In this document: positions 1 to 8,918 of the stretch, piece after piece
Layout: every line of letters begins with the position of its first letter
Numbering within the stretch: position 1 is the stretch's first letter
Source of the DNA: Helicobacter muridarum
Lineage (GTDB): Bacteria; Campylobacterota; Campylobacteria; Campylobacterales; Helicobacteraceae
NCBI RefSeq assembly: GCF_000765805.2
Contig: NZ_JRPD02000016.1
Coordinates: forward strand, 1-45,732
Direction of reading: 5' to 3'
Length of the DNA stretch: 45,732 bases
Program-made: the position numbers and the translations under genes
The notes under the pieces: generated by a model
The model's input: the letters and a program-made list of their open reading frames with translations, nothing else
What the model was told of the DNA's origin: nothing
Databases searched by the model: none

Positions 1-95
1 TTTTACTAAAGAAACTTCGTTTTACTAAAGAAACTTCGTTTTACTAAAGAAACTTCGTTTTACTAAAGAAACTTCGTTTTACTAAAGAAACTTCG
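1..95. repeat. Tandem repeat, five copies of a 19-bp unit
   Basis: Five perfect head-to-tail copies of TTTTACTAAAGAAACTTCG fill bases 1-95, and the next bases (TTTT) begin a sixth copy that then diverges. The array touches the window edge, so its true length is unknown. It lies in non-coding DNA, with no open frame through it that resembles a protein. The perfect identity of the copies suggests recent slippage or amplification. No copy of the unit was noticed elsewhere in the window. Confidence 0.95.
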
Positions 96-580
96 TTTTG
101 TTATCTTAGCGTGGCTATTTTTGTTGTGTCTTAGCTCCACTTGTCATTCTTGAACCTGCTAAAGCCTCAGAATGATAAGAGCAAGACTCAATATAATAAA
201 GTGAGTAAAAATATAATAGCTTTTAAATTCTACCATTTAGGTATTTAAGCACATTTAATAATCATTTAATGCCCTTGAAAATGCACTTTCAAGAACTTTT
301 TATACATAATATAATATTTTATAAAGGAATGTGTAGGATTCTTTTTACAATATATAAAATACTATACAAATCAAAACTTTAGCTCTCGCTTTGATTTTAT
401 ATAATACTTTATAATATCTACCCCACTTATTAAATCAATAAATATCTATCTATAAGAATATTTTGCTTGTAGAGTAGAAATAAATTTTGAATGTTGCATA
501 AAATAGCCATTTATATCAACACTTTAATTTTAACTTCTATAAGTCTTAGATAGAACTAATATAAAATTAGTCAATAATCG
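96..580. other. Gene-free region downstream of ftsZ, with hairpins
   Basis: No convincing gene is visible here. An imperfect inverted repeat at 144-175 pairs TCATTCT with AGAATGA (plus GA/TC across a bulged T) around a short loop, and may be the relic of a dispersed repeat. Just after the ftsZ stop, ACTAAT at 555-560 and ATTAGT at 566-571 form a 6-bp stem with a 5-base loop. This is weak and has no clear T run, so it is at best a poor terminator. The remainder is AT-rich with no recognisable signal. Confidence 0.5.
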
Positions 581-1831
581 CTAATCCTGTTGATGTCTAT
601 AATATGCTGGAGCATCTAAGTCATCTTCATTATAATCGGAGTTGCTTACTCTAATTGTGGAGCTATTGTATATATCTGGCTGATGAGAGAACAAATCTGC
701 CTGCGATGAGATAATGTTGCTCTTGGCTTTAGGCTCTTGAACTGATGGTTCTGTTTGCGGACTGTGTGCTATTGGTGTTTGAGCCATTGTATTGTGTTGC
801 TGTGCTGCTTGTTGAAAGCCTGTTGCTATAATGGATACTCTAACTCTCTTTTCTGTGAATTCCGGATTAGGAACTGTTCCAAATATAATATCTGCATTTT
901 CATCTGCAACTTCTTCTAGATTCTCAACTACTTGAGTAATTTGGACAAAAGGAAACTTAGGATTTACTTCAAAACTTATTAATATTGCCATAGAACCCTT
1001 AATAGATATATCTTCAAAAAGAGGAGATTCTATAGCATTAGAAACTGCTTTTTGTGCTGCATCATCTCCCTCTGCCTCACCAATACTCATTAGTGCAAGT
1101 CCTTTGCCAGCGACAACAGTTCGCAAGTCAGCAAAGTCAAGGTTTATGCCATCTCCAGAATCAGTTAATATAATACTAGCAATTCCATTTACAGCTCTTG
1201 CTAATACATCATCCACATATGACATACTCTCTTCATAGCTAGTATTTTTATCTATCATATTTAAAAGGCGTTGGTTTGGAATGATGATTATAGAATCGCA
1301 AACCTCTTTTAGTAGCACAAGGCTTTCTTGTGCCAGCTTTGCTCTCTTTTTACCTTCCATTTTAAATGGAGTAGTAACTACGGCTATTGTTAAAGCTCCT
1401 ACTTCTTTTGCAGCACTAGCAATAATTGGTGTAGCCCCTGTTCCTGTTCCGCCACCAAGTCCAGCAGATATTATTACTAGATCAGAGCCATTAAAGATTT
1501 CTTTTAGTTTGTCATAGCTTTCTTCTGCCGCCTTTCTTCCAATTTCGGGCCTCATTCCAGCACCCAAACCCTGGGTTGTTTTTTCTCCCAGTAGTATATG
1601 TGTTTGTGCTCGATTATTTTTCATATGCTGCGAGTCTGTGTTAGCAATAACTAGACGAATGTTTGGGAAAGTGCCTATTTCGCAAAGATGGTTTATCATA
1701 TTACTGCCACCACCACCAACGCCAACTGCTGTTATTATGGCATTATCGGCTTTTTGTGTGATTGATTCTGTTTTCATTTCTTTTAAATCAATATCTGCTG
1801 ATGTTAAATTTATATTTGCACTGCTATTCAT
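581..1831 (-). CDS. ftsZ: Cell division protein FtsZ
   Basis: Tubulin-like GTPase that polymerises into the cytokinetic ring at mid-cell. The 416-residue protein carries the tubulin signature GGGTGTG at residues 126-132 and the T7-loop sequence NLDFADLR, which completes the GTPase site of the neighbouring subunit. A variable linker rich in Gln, Ser and Pro follows the core, and the last 12 residues (LDAPAYYRHQQD) match the conserved tail peptide that binds FtsA. I chose the ATG at 1831, which has an AAGGGAAG ribosome binding site; a longer frame begins at a TTG at 1849 but that would overlap ftsA. The gene follows ftsA by 10 bases and is surely co-transcribed with it, the usual Helicobacter order. 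Confidence 0.97.
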   Translation of the reverse strand: MNSSANINLTSADIDLKEMKTESITQKADNAIITAVGVGGGGSNMINHLCEIGTFPNIRLVIANTDSQHMKNNRAQTHILLGEKTTQGLGAGMRPEIGRKAAEESYDKLKEIFNGSDLVIISAGLGGGTGTGATPIIASAAKEVGALTIAVVTTPFKMEGKKRAKLAQESLVLLKEVCDSIIIIPNQRLLNMIDKNTSYEESMSYVDDVLARAVNGIASIILTDSGDGINLDFADLRTVVAGKGLALMSIGEAEGDDAAQKAVSNAIESPLFEDISIKGSMAILISFEVNPKFPFVQITQVVENLEEVADENADIIFGTVPNPEFTEKRVRVSIIATGFQQAAQQHNTMAQTPIAHSPQTEPSVQEPKAKSNIISSQADLFSHQPDIYNSSTIRVSNSDYNEDDLDAPAYYRHQQD

Positions 1832-1841
1832 AAATCTTCCC

Positions 1842-3203
1842 TTATCCAAATAATTTTTGTGCCACTTTAGCTACTTTCCCAAAAAATGAATCTTGCTTTA
1901 TTGTGTCTTCTTGCTCTTTTTGGTCTAAATTTTCTTCCACTTTCAAATCCTCTAAGTTTATTTTATTAATTTCATTATTTTCATAAGTATCGTTTGTATA
2001 ATCTGATTGTAACATATTTGCATTCTCATATTTACTCCTAATGACATTTTGTGAATCTTTTTCGTAGTTCGTAAAATGTCCAGCCCCATATAAAAGTAAA
2101 CCTACTGCTACCGCGCTACTTGGATCTTTTAAAGTTGCAAATAATCCACCAACTTCTGCAGGTTGAGCTAAGCGGACAGATAGTGGATTAAAAAGCACTG
2201 CAGCAAAATCTCTAATTCCTTTTAGATTCACCATTCCACCAGTTAATACAACACCGTTAATTTTATCAGATAGCCCGCTTGCTTCAATAGATCGTTTTAA
2301 AATTACAAGTGTTTCGGAAACTCTAGCATAGACAATATTGTGCACTAAATCTAGTCCTACTTCGGTCTTTTCTCCAGTATTACCTATCTTTGGAATCTCA
2401 ATAGATCCTTCTTCGTTTGGTATAAGATTGCCATATTCTTTTTTTATTGCTTCTGCAATCTCTATAGGAGTACTTAAGATCCTTGCTATATCATTTGAGA
2501 TATGATTTGAACCAACTCCTAAGAAATCATTATATCGCATTGAATTACCTTTGTAAATCATTAGTTCGCAAGTATTAGCACCCATATCCACGCATGCTAT
2601 TCCAAGCTGCCTTTCATCTTCATTTAGGACAGATATAGATGCAGCATAAGAAGATAGGACAATATTCTCTATCTTAATGCCTGCTAATATAATGGATTTC
2701 TTTAGATTATCCAAACTTGCTTTTTGAACAGTAACAATATGTGCATCAACCTGTAAGCTTCTGCCCGTCATACCAATTGGATCGTCTATATCATTGTCTT
2801 GTTCGTCGAGTTTAAATCGATAGGGTAGAACATGTACAACTTCATAGTCTCTAGGAATATTTGCACCGTGGACAGCATTGTCTAATACCATATTTATAGA
2901 ATCGAGCTTAACTTCTTTATCAACTACATTTACAAGCCCTCTAGCATTAAAACTTTTTGTATGTGTACCAGAAAGAGAAATAATTGCACCAGGCAATGGC
3001 ACACCTGTAATCCTCTTAGCATCTTCAACGCTTTCCCGAATAGCACGACTTGCTAGGTCAATATTGGTAACAGCACCTTTTTTTATTCCTCTTGATTTGG
3101 AATAACCAGTTCCTATGATTTGCACTGTAGAATCTTTTAATTCAGCAACAACGGAACAAATTTTACTTGAGCCAATATCAACTGCTAAAATAATCTTGCT
3201 CAA
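1842..3203 (-). CDS. ftsA: Cell division protein FtsA
   Basis: Actin-fold ATPase that tethers FtsZ filaments to the inner membrane. The 453-residue protein opens with the phosphate-1 motif AVDIGSSKIC and has the later nucleotide-binding stretches ACVDMGANTCEL and VVLTGGMVNLKG. The last residues (DSFFGKVAKVAQKLFG) can form the amphipathic membrane-targeting helix typical of FtsA. A charged, Asn/Glu-rich linker of about 50 residues precedes it. The start is TTG at 3203-3201, supported by a very strong AGGAGG ribosome binding site. This codon overlaps the stop of the preceding ppiD-like gene (TTGA), which suggests translational coupling. Confidence 0.95.
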   Translation of the reverse strand: MSKIILAVDIGSSKICSVVAELKDSTVQIIGTGYSKSRGIKKGAVTNIDLASRAIRESVEDAKRITGVPLPGAIISLSGTHTKSFNARGLVNVVDKEVKLDSINMVLDNAVHGANIPRDYEVVHVLPYRFKLDEQDNDIDDPIGMTGRSLQVDAHIVTVQKASLDNLKKSIILAGIKIENIVLSSYAASISVLNEDERQLGIACVDMGANTCELMIYKGNSMRYNDFLGVGSNHISNDIARILSTPIEIAEAIKKEYGNLIPNEEGSIEIPKIGNTGEKTEVGLDLVHNIVYARVSETLVILKRSIEASGLSDKINGVVLTGGMVNLKGIRDFAAVLFNPLSVRLAQPAEVGGLFATLKDPSSAVAVGLLLYGAGHFTNYEKDSQNVIRSKYENANMLQSDYTNDTYENNEINKINLEDLKVEENLDQKEQEDTIKQDSFFGKVAKVAQKLFG

Positions 3204-4867
3204 TCTTTCCTCCTATAATCGATGATTCTATACTTCGAGGTAGCATATTCAAAAAGTGCATTTCGCATATCTCTTGTTTTGTATTGAGTTATTTCATCTA
3301 TTGCATTATTAGACGCATTGAACAACTCATCAAGCTTTGGCATATTTTGCTGATTGATAACATATAGCAAGGTCTTTTCATCATTTAAAAATATTAATCC
3401 TTGTTTATTGTTATTCCTAAAAATTTGAGCTATAGCATTCTTTAGCTCGAAATCTTTCAATGAATGCACTTTTATATTATTTCTAGCAGGTATAATAGAA
3501 TTTTGGTTTTGCTGTGTTGAATCTGCCAAGCTTACAAAGCCAAGATGCTGCATAGAACTGATATTGCTATTATTTTGAATAATTTCATTTAACTTTAATT
3601 GTGCAATATCATTAAACTTAGTTTGCATTTGATGCTCAAGTAAATCATTTTTAACCCTATCTTTGACTTCAGAAAATTCTAAAGGAATCCTACCTACTTT
3701 TGTTATAAAATGCGGGACAATTATAATATTATCCCCCTCTATTATATCCATATTAGATGTTTTGCTAGTTTTATGTTTATTTGTATTTGACATTGCTAAA
3801 TTGTTTAATAATTGGATATATACATTTTTATTGTCTTCAGCAAGCTCTGCATATCTAATTGGAATCATGCCCTTTTCCATCTGAGCTCCACTAATAAATG
3901 ATTCCCGGAGTTTATTTATAGATTCTAAATTTAATACACTAAAACTATTATTATCAACAATTTTATCCATATCTTGACTATTTGGATTTGAATCCAAGTA
4001 GTTATCTATAAAAGTAGATGCAAATTGAGCATAAATCTTTGCTTGCTCAATTTTATAATCATTCAATAGGCTTTCATCATTTTCATCAAACGCATTATCG
4101 GCATATTTTGTTTTATTGTCTTCAAAGAATTGTCTTAGATTCTTAGTGTCTATATCAATCATGCTAGGCTTTATTGCTACATATGCAATTTTATAAATAG
4201 ACGGTTTGTAGTAATTGCCTCTATTTTGATTCCAAAAATCTTCAATACTAGAATCTGATATATCAAAATTCTCGTTCTTTAGTAATTCACTTCTTTTTAA
4301 GATTTTTATGTAAATGTCATCTGAAATGTTATTAGCACTTAAGAATGTGTTTAGTTCTAATGTGCTGGGAGAGAATAGGGGTAGATTTTGTATTTTTTCA
4401 TTCAAAATCTCCTTACCCAAAAGCTTTTCAAAAAATTCTGCTTTTTGCCCACTTCTGCTTAAAAAATCAAAATATTGATTTTTATCAAAACGATTATTTA
4501 CCTGAAATGCCGGGATAGACATTAAGGAATCTGCAATTTCATCTTGTGTTACAGTTACACCTATATCATCTGCCACAAGTTCAAGCAACTTTGTTCGAAC
4601 TGTTTGTCTAAAAGCCTCATCATCTATTCCAAATATTTGGGCTTCGGAATCATCAGAAATCTGGTATAAATTTTTTAGGTAATTATAAGCACGCAGATAT
4701 TCGGATCTATCTACATTTAGATTGCCTACTTTGGCAATAGTATCACTACTACCAGCTGAAAATCCACCTCCTCCCCACTCTACGAGCATAGCGAATATTA
4801 ATGCTAAAGCACTAATCCATACTGTGGCAATTAAATATTTTCTGTGCTTTTGCATCCACTCTAACAT
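3200..4867 (-). CDS. PpiD/SurA-N-type membrane-anchored periplasmic folding protein
   Basis: A 555-residue protein with a short cytoplasmic start (MLEWMQKHRK), one membrane segment at about residues 11-31, and a long periplasmic part. The sequence after the anchor (IAKVGNLNVDRSEYLRAYN) is the hallmark of the SurA-N/PpiD family, and the Helicobacter relative also sits directly before ftsA. PpiD-type proteins act as chaperones for proteins leaving the Sec translocon. I do not see a convincing parvulin isomerase domain in the middle, so it may be a chaperone without isomerase activity. The ATG at 4867 has AGGGG eight bases upstream; a longer frame to 4939 would put a hydrophobic stretch before the anchor and is less likely. 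It overlaps ftsA by four bases. Confidence 0.8.
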   Translation of the reverse strand: MLEWMQKHRKYLIATVWISALALIFAMLVEWGGGGFSAGSSDTIAKVGNLNVDRSEYLRAYNYLKNLYQISDDSEAQIFGIDDEAFRQTVRTKLLELVADDIGVTVTQDEIADSLMSIPAFQVNNRFDKNQYFDFLSRSGQKAEFFEKLLGKEILNEKIQNLPLFSPSTLELNTFLSANNISDDIYIKILKRSELLKNENFDISDSSIEDFWNQNRGNYYKPSIYKIAYVAIKPSMIDIDTKNLRQFFEDNKTKYADNAFDENDESLLNDYKIEQAKIYAQFASTFIDNYLDSNPNSQDMDKIVDNNSFSVLNLESINKLRESFISGAQMEKGMIPIRYAELAEDNKNVYIQLLNNLAMSNTNKHKTSKTSNMDIIEGDNIIIVPHFITKVGRIPLEFSEVKDRVKNDLLEHQMQTKFNDIAQLKLNEIIQNNSNISSMQHLGFVSLADSTQQNQNSIIPARNNIKVHSLKDFELKNAIAQIFRNNNKQGLIFLNDEKTLLYVINQQNMPKLDELFNASNNAIDEITQYKTRDMRNALFEYATSKYRIIDYRRKD

Positions 4868-5048
4868 AGAATAACCCCTAATATAACTAAAATTATAGAA
4901 CCATGAATTATAACTAAAAATTATAGAAATAATCATCAATCACGCAATGAATCTAGACAATATAAAACAATCTCTAAATATCATTAATTTTAATAATATT
5001 TATTTTATATAGATAGATTGTCCATATAACATTAATTTTATATGTTAA

Positions 5049-5525
5049 TCAAGTTTTATTATTTATTTTGGCGTTGTTTTTGCTAGCTTCTCTCCTTGCT
5101 CTACCTGCTTCAAAACGTCTTTTTTCCTCATCTGTAATCGGGATTAATTGTGGAATCTTAGTTGGTCTGCCATTGCTACCTATTGCTACCATAGTAAAGT
5201 ATGAGCTATTACAATGCACGACAGAGCTCTCCTCTATATTTTCTGCTACAACTCTTATTCCAACTTCAACGCTTGTTTGTCCTGTGTAATTAATAGAGGC
5301 TAAGAAATGCACCAGATTTCCAATTTTGATTGGATTGCGAAATAGAACTCTATCGACACTCAATGTAACAACTCCTACTCCACAATATCTAGTAGCACAA
5401 GCATATGCCACTTGATCTAGTAACTTTAACAAATCTCCACCGTGCATTACACCATTAAAATTTGCATGCGCAGGCGTTGCAAGCACAGACATTGTAAGCG
5501 TTTTATTATCAAATATATCATCCAT
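5049..5525 (-). CDS. Acyl-CoA thioesterase, YciA-like hotdog fold
   Basis: A 158-residue hotdog-fold hydrolase predicted to cleave acyl-CoA thioesters in the cytoplasm. The segment NFNGVMHGGDLLKLLDQ holds the catalytic Asn24 and Asp37 expected from YciA/ACOT7-type enzymes, and the central helix follows it. The short Lys/Arg-rich C-terminus is typical of the family. The start at 5525 has an AAGGAGAG ribosome binding site; a longer frame to 5552 would read through that site. The gene is the first of the minus-strand row that leads to ftsZ, although 181 bases separate it from the ppiD-like gene, so co-transcription is not certain. The physiological acyl-CoA substrate cannot be told from sequence. 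Confidence 0.88.
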   Translation of the reverse strand: MDDIFDNKTLTMSVLATPAHANFNGVMHGGDLLKLLDQVAYACATRYCGVGVVTLSVDRVLFRNPIKIGNLVHFLASINYTGQTSVEVGIRVVAENIEESSVVHCNSSYFTMVAIGSNGRPTKIPQLIPITDEEKRRFEAGRARREASKNNAKINNKT

Positions 5526-5580
5526 TGTTGATTCTCTCCTTAATATATTCAAATTGGTTATGTTTATGAAAATTGGTAAA

Positions 5581-5596
5581 TTATAATGTTATAATT
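5581..5596. promoter_or_regulatory. Divergent -10 elements between thioesterase and galE
   Basis: Two TATAAT hexamers read on the plus strand (5582-5587 and 5590-5595), and because ATTATA is embedded in the same bases, TATAAT is also present on the minus strand. They sit between the divergent thioesterase (start 5525) and galE (start 5658) genes, at suitable distances. This is a motif match only; no clear -35 box is visible, as is common in this bacterial group. Confidence 0.4.
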
Positions 5597-5657
5597 TTAG
5601 ACTTTGTAAAACCACTTTAAGCCATTCGCATAATATTCTGTTATTTGGAGATTATCT

Positions 5658-6692
5658 ATGAAGTTACTTTTTACAGGAGCATGTGGTTATATAGGTTCGC
5701 ATTGCGCTTATAACTTTCTTGCTAACACAGATGTAGAGGTTATTATAGTTGATAATATTTCGACTGGATTCTTAAAAAACTATGAATATTTGAAGCATCA
5801 GTTTGGAGATAGAGTTCGACTAATACGAGAAGATATTGAAAATAGTGAGGAGATATTTAAGCAATACAAAATATGGGGTGTTTTACATTTTGCCGCATCT
5901 ATTAGCATACAAGAATCTATGGAAAATCCAATCCTGTATTATCACAATAATACTTCAAAGACATTAAAACTTTTATCTTTATGTGTAAAATATAAAATAA
6001 AGAATTTCATATTATCAAGCACAGCTGCAGTCTATGGTGAACCAGATGCAGAGAAGATGCCAATTACAGAGAAGGAAATTCCAAATCCAATTAATCCTTA
6101 TGGATATAGTAAATTTATGTCTGAAACCATGCTAGAGCATGTAGCAGAATCTGAAAAGATTAATTATGTTATTTTGCGTTATTTCAATGTTGCAGGTGCC
6201 AATACACAAAATGACTATACAGGCAACATATCACTTGGTCAAAGAGCCAAAAATGCTACACATTTAATCAAAGTTGCATGCGAGTGCGCAACAGGTAAGC
6301 GAGATGGCATGAGTATATATGGAACTAATTATCATACTAAAGATGGAACTTGTATTCGAGATTATATACATGTTGATGATTTAAGTTTTGCCCATATAGA
6401 AGCATTTAAGCTATTGCAGAATGCAGTAGGGCATTTTGGTGAAATTTTTAATGTTGGTTATGGTAGGGGTTTTAGTGTATATGAAGTTATTGAATGCGTT
6501 AAAGCTGTAAGTAAAAATAATTTTAAGACTTATGCCTCTGGTCGTAGAGTAGGGGATTCTGTTATGCTTATAGCAGATAATAGTAAGTTGCTTAAACTAA
6601 CACAGTGGAAGCCTAGATTTGATGATTTGCGTCTTATTATAGAAAGTGCTTATAATTGGGAATTATTTTTAATGCGACAAGAAATGCAGTAA
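5658..6692 (+). CDS. galE: UDP-glucose 4-epimerase
   Basis: Interconverts UDP-glucose and UDP-galactose (possibly also the N-acetyl forms), giving precursors for lipopolysaccharide or glycoprotein glycans. The 344-residue short-chain dehydrogenase/reductase has the NAD-binding motif GACGYIG at 7-13, the Ser/Thr-rich STAAVYG strand, and the catalytic pair Tyr148 and Lys152 in YGYSK. The RDYIHVDDL segment typical of GalE is present. Length is normal for the family. A TTTGGAG ribosome binding site precedes the ATG. The next gene, pepP, follows after 116 bases on the same strand but appears to have its own control region. Confidence 0.95.
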   Translation: MKLLFTGACGYIGSHCAYNFLANTDVEVIIVDNISTGFLKNYEYLKHQFGDRVRLIREDIENSEEIFKQYKIWGVLHFAASISIQESMENPILYYHNNTSKTLKLLSLCVKYKIKNFILSSTAAVYGEPDAEKMPITEKEIPNPINPYGYSKFMSETMLEHVAESEKINYVILRYFNVAGANTQNDYTGNISLGQRAKNATHLIKVACECATGKRDGMSIYGTNYHTKDGTCIRDYIHVDDLSFAHIEAFKLLQNAVGHFGEIFNVGYGRGFSVYEVIECVKAVSKNNFKTYASGRRVGDSVMLIADNSKLLKLTQWKPRFDDLRLIIESAYNWELFLMRQEMQ

Positions 6693-6782
6693 CAGTTAAA
6701 TGTTGTTATTAGGTTATGATTTAATATTTATATCGTTAGTTTATTTTGTTAAAATTTTACTCCTTATTGTTGGAGACTTTAA

Positions 6783-6801
6783 CTTAAATACTGTATTTAA
6801 G
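6783..6801. promoter_or_regulatory. 19-bp perfect palindrome overlapping the pepP ribosome binding site
   Basis: CTTAAATAC and GTATTTAAG are perfect inverted halves around a single T. With one central base it cannot form an RNA hairpin of full length, but it has the symmetry of a DNA operator for a dimeric regulator. Its right edge contains the AAGG of the ribosome binding site for the aminopeptidase gene starting at 6809, so a protein bound here would lie downstream of the promoter or over it. Confidence 0.5.
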
Positions 6802-6808
6802 GAAAGAT

Positions 6809-8596
6809 ATGAATATATATGCCAAGCGAATACACTCATTACGTTATTTAATGATGCAATCAAATATTCATGTATATATGGTTTTAACATCAGATCCACA
6901 TTTATCAGAGTATTTGCCTAAATTTTATCAAAGTAGGCAATGGCTTAGTGGTTTTAGCGGTAGTTCTGGCATTCTTGTTGTTACGCAGGGTTATGCTGGG
7001 CTTTGGACAGATGGTAGATATTGGATACAAGCAGACAAGGAGTTGCAAGGCAGTACCATAGATTTGCAAAGACAGGATTCTGCAAATAATGTTATAAAAT
7101 GGCTATGCGAGAATATAGACCAAAATCAAACATTAGCAACTGATTTTAAAGTCTTGTCACTATCTATGCAATTAGACCTAAAAAAAGCATTGAAAGATAA
7201 AAATATCTCGGTTTTACACAAAGATTTAATAACTACACTTTGGATTGATAGAGAGCCGCTTTGTCATAATAAAATTTATGAGCATATTCATTGTGTGCGT
7301 GATAGGCAAGAGAATCTAGTTCAACTTCGTGAAAAAATGCGACGTATTAATGCGGATTATCATATATTAGCCTCCCTAGATGATATTGCTTGGCTTTGCA
7401 ATTTAAGAGGTAGTGATATAACATATAATCCAGTATTTATGTGTTTTTTCTTATTATCTATGCAGAAGGCCATTTTATTTGTAAAGCTAGATTCAATATC
7501 TATTGAATTGCAAGCAAAGTTGAAAAAAGATGGCATAGATACTATGGATTATGAAGATGTTGATAGCGTGTTAAATGATATTAGTAATTGTAGTATATTG
7601 CTTGATAGTAACAAAATTAGCGCGCATCTTGGTAACATCATAGAGCAAAACAACCATATAATAGATGATAATAATCCTAGCCAATTACTTAAGGCTTGCA
7701 AGAATGACTTAGAAATAGAAAATATCAAAGATGCAATGCGACACGATGGGATAGCACTTTGCAACTTTTTTGCATGGCTAGAAGATTCACTAGAAAATAA
7801 TGAGAGAGTAAGCGAGCTTGATATAGCTAAGATGTTGAGTTATTTTAGAGCTAAAAATCCACTATATATATCTGATAGCTTTGCTACTATAGCCGGATTT
7901 AATGCTAATGGAGCGCAGCCACATTATTCTGCGAGTAGCGATTCTTTTGCATATATAGAATCACACGGATTATTGCTAATTGATTCTGGTGGGCAATATA
8001 GTAATGGCACTACTGATATTACGCGCGTGGTTCCTATTGGTAAGCCAAGTGTTGAGCAAGTTAAGGATTATACTTTGGTATTAAAGGCTCATATAGCTCT
8101 AGCCTCTGCATCATTTCCTATTGATATACCAATGCCATTTTTAGATTCCATTTGTAGAGCGATATTATGGAATAATCAAATAAACTATTTTCATGGCACA
8201 GGTCATGGTGTTGGATATTTCTTAAATGTGCATGAAGGACCACAAGTAATCTCTTGTTATGCCAATGCATTACCTAAAACACAGGCAAAAATTGGAATGT
8301 TAAGCTCAATTGAACCGGGTATTTATCGCACTGGTAAATGGGGTATAAGATTAGAGAATCTAGTAGTAAATACAAGGGTGTCTAATCCCAAGGAGAACGA
8401 ATTTGGTGAATTTTTGTGCTTTGACGTGTTAACCTTATGTCCATTTGAGACGTCATGCATCGATACGTCGCTACTAAATCAAGATGAAAAAAAATGGCTT
8501 AATGATTATCATAAGAAAGTTAGACAAAATTTAGAATCTAGTTTGCAAGGTAGGGCAAGGGAATGGTTATTGCAAAGAACTAATGAGATTCTATAG
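6809..8596 (+). CDS. pepP: Aminopeptidase P (Xaa-Pro aminopeptidase), M24B family
   Basis: Releases the N-terminal residue from peptides whose second residue is proline, helping peptide recycling in the cytoplasm. At 595 residues it is the long, three-domain form of aminopeptidase P: two creatinase-like N-terminal domains followed by the pita-bread catalytic domain from about residue 310. All five metal ligands are visible: Asp392 and Asp403 (DSGG...TTD), His466 (HGTGHGVG), Glu502 (SIEPGIY) and Glu516 (RLENLVV), so two metal ions, usually manganese, should bind. The ATG has an AAGGAAAG ribosome binding site, part of which lies in the 19-bp palindrome just upstream. It is not obviously in an operon with galE. 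Confidence 0.93.
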   Translation: MNIYAKRIHSLRYLMMQSNIHVYMVLTSDPHLSEYLPKFYQSRQWLSGFSGSSGILVVTQGYAGLWTDGRYWIQADKELQGSTIDLQRQDSANNVIKWLCENIDQNQTLATDFKVLSLSMQLDLKKALKDKNISVLHKDLITTLWIDREPLCHNKIYEHIHCVRDRQENLVQLREKMRRINADYHILASLDDIAWLCNLRGSDITYNPVFMCFFLLSMQKAILFVKLDSISIELQAKLKKDGIDTMDYEDVDSVLNDISNCSILLDSNKISAHLGNIIEQNNHIIDDNNPSQLLKACKNDLEIENIKDAMRHDGIALCNFFAWLEDSLENNERVSELDIAKMLSYFRAKNPLYISDSFATIAGFNANGAQPHYSASSDSFAYIESHGLLLIDSGGQYSNGTTDITRVVPIGKPSVEQVKDYTLVLKAHIALASASFPIDIPMPFLDSICRAILWNNQINYFHGTGHGVGYFLNVHEGPQVISCYANALPKTQAKIGMLSSIEPGIYRTGKWGIRLENLVVNTRVSNPKENEFGEFLCFDVLTLCPFETSCIDTSLLNQDEKKWLNDYHKKVRQNLESSLQGRAREWLLQRTNEIL

Positions 8597-8918
8597 TTAG
8601 AAACCAGTAATTCTTCATAATTATCTGATATTTTTTTGTTTCTGATATCTCTTTATGCCTAACGAATCATAGAGTCTTGTAAATCATTTTTAATTCTAGC
8701 TTTTGAAATAATTGAATTATAATAATATTTTATACTGAATTAATGCTATGCAAAAGTTTGACTGACTATATTCTTAAAGAACAAATCTCCATATAGAGTA
8801 GTTAAAAGCTAATAACCCTAGATGTTCTTTATTTATAATTCAATTGAGAATCATGTATAAAGCCAACAACAACTTTATTTGTATCATTGACATTTAATGA
8901 AAAGTAAATTATTTTTAT
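8597..8918. other. Gene-free region after pepP
   Basis: No gene is seen. A 9-bp inverted repeat (TAAAGAACA at 8775-8783 and TGTTCTTTA at 8823-8831) encloses 39 bases and has no T run, so it is not a standard terminator. The stretch is AT-rich and may be more of the same decayed DNA as the neighbouring pseudogene. Confidence 0.4.

Noticed and set aside
1-95. CRISPR array
   Set aside because: The copies abut with no spacers, and no cas gene is nearby.
6700-6921. Short plus-strand open frame before and over pepP
   Set aside because: It overlaps the strongly supported aminopeptidase gene, has no ribosome binding site and resembles nothing.
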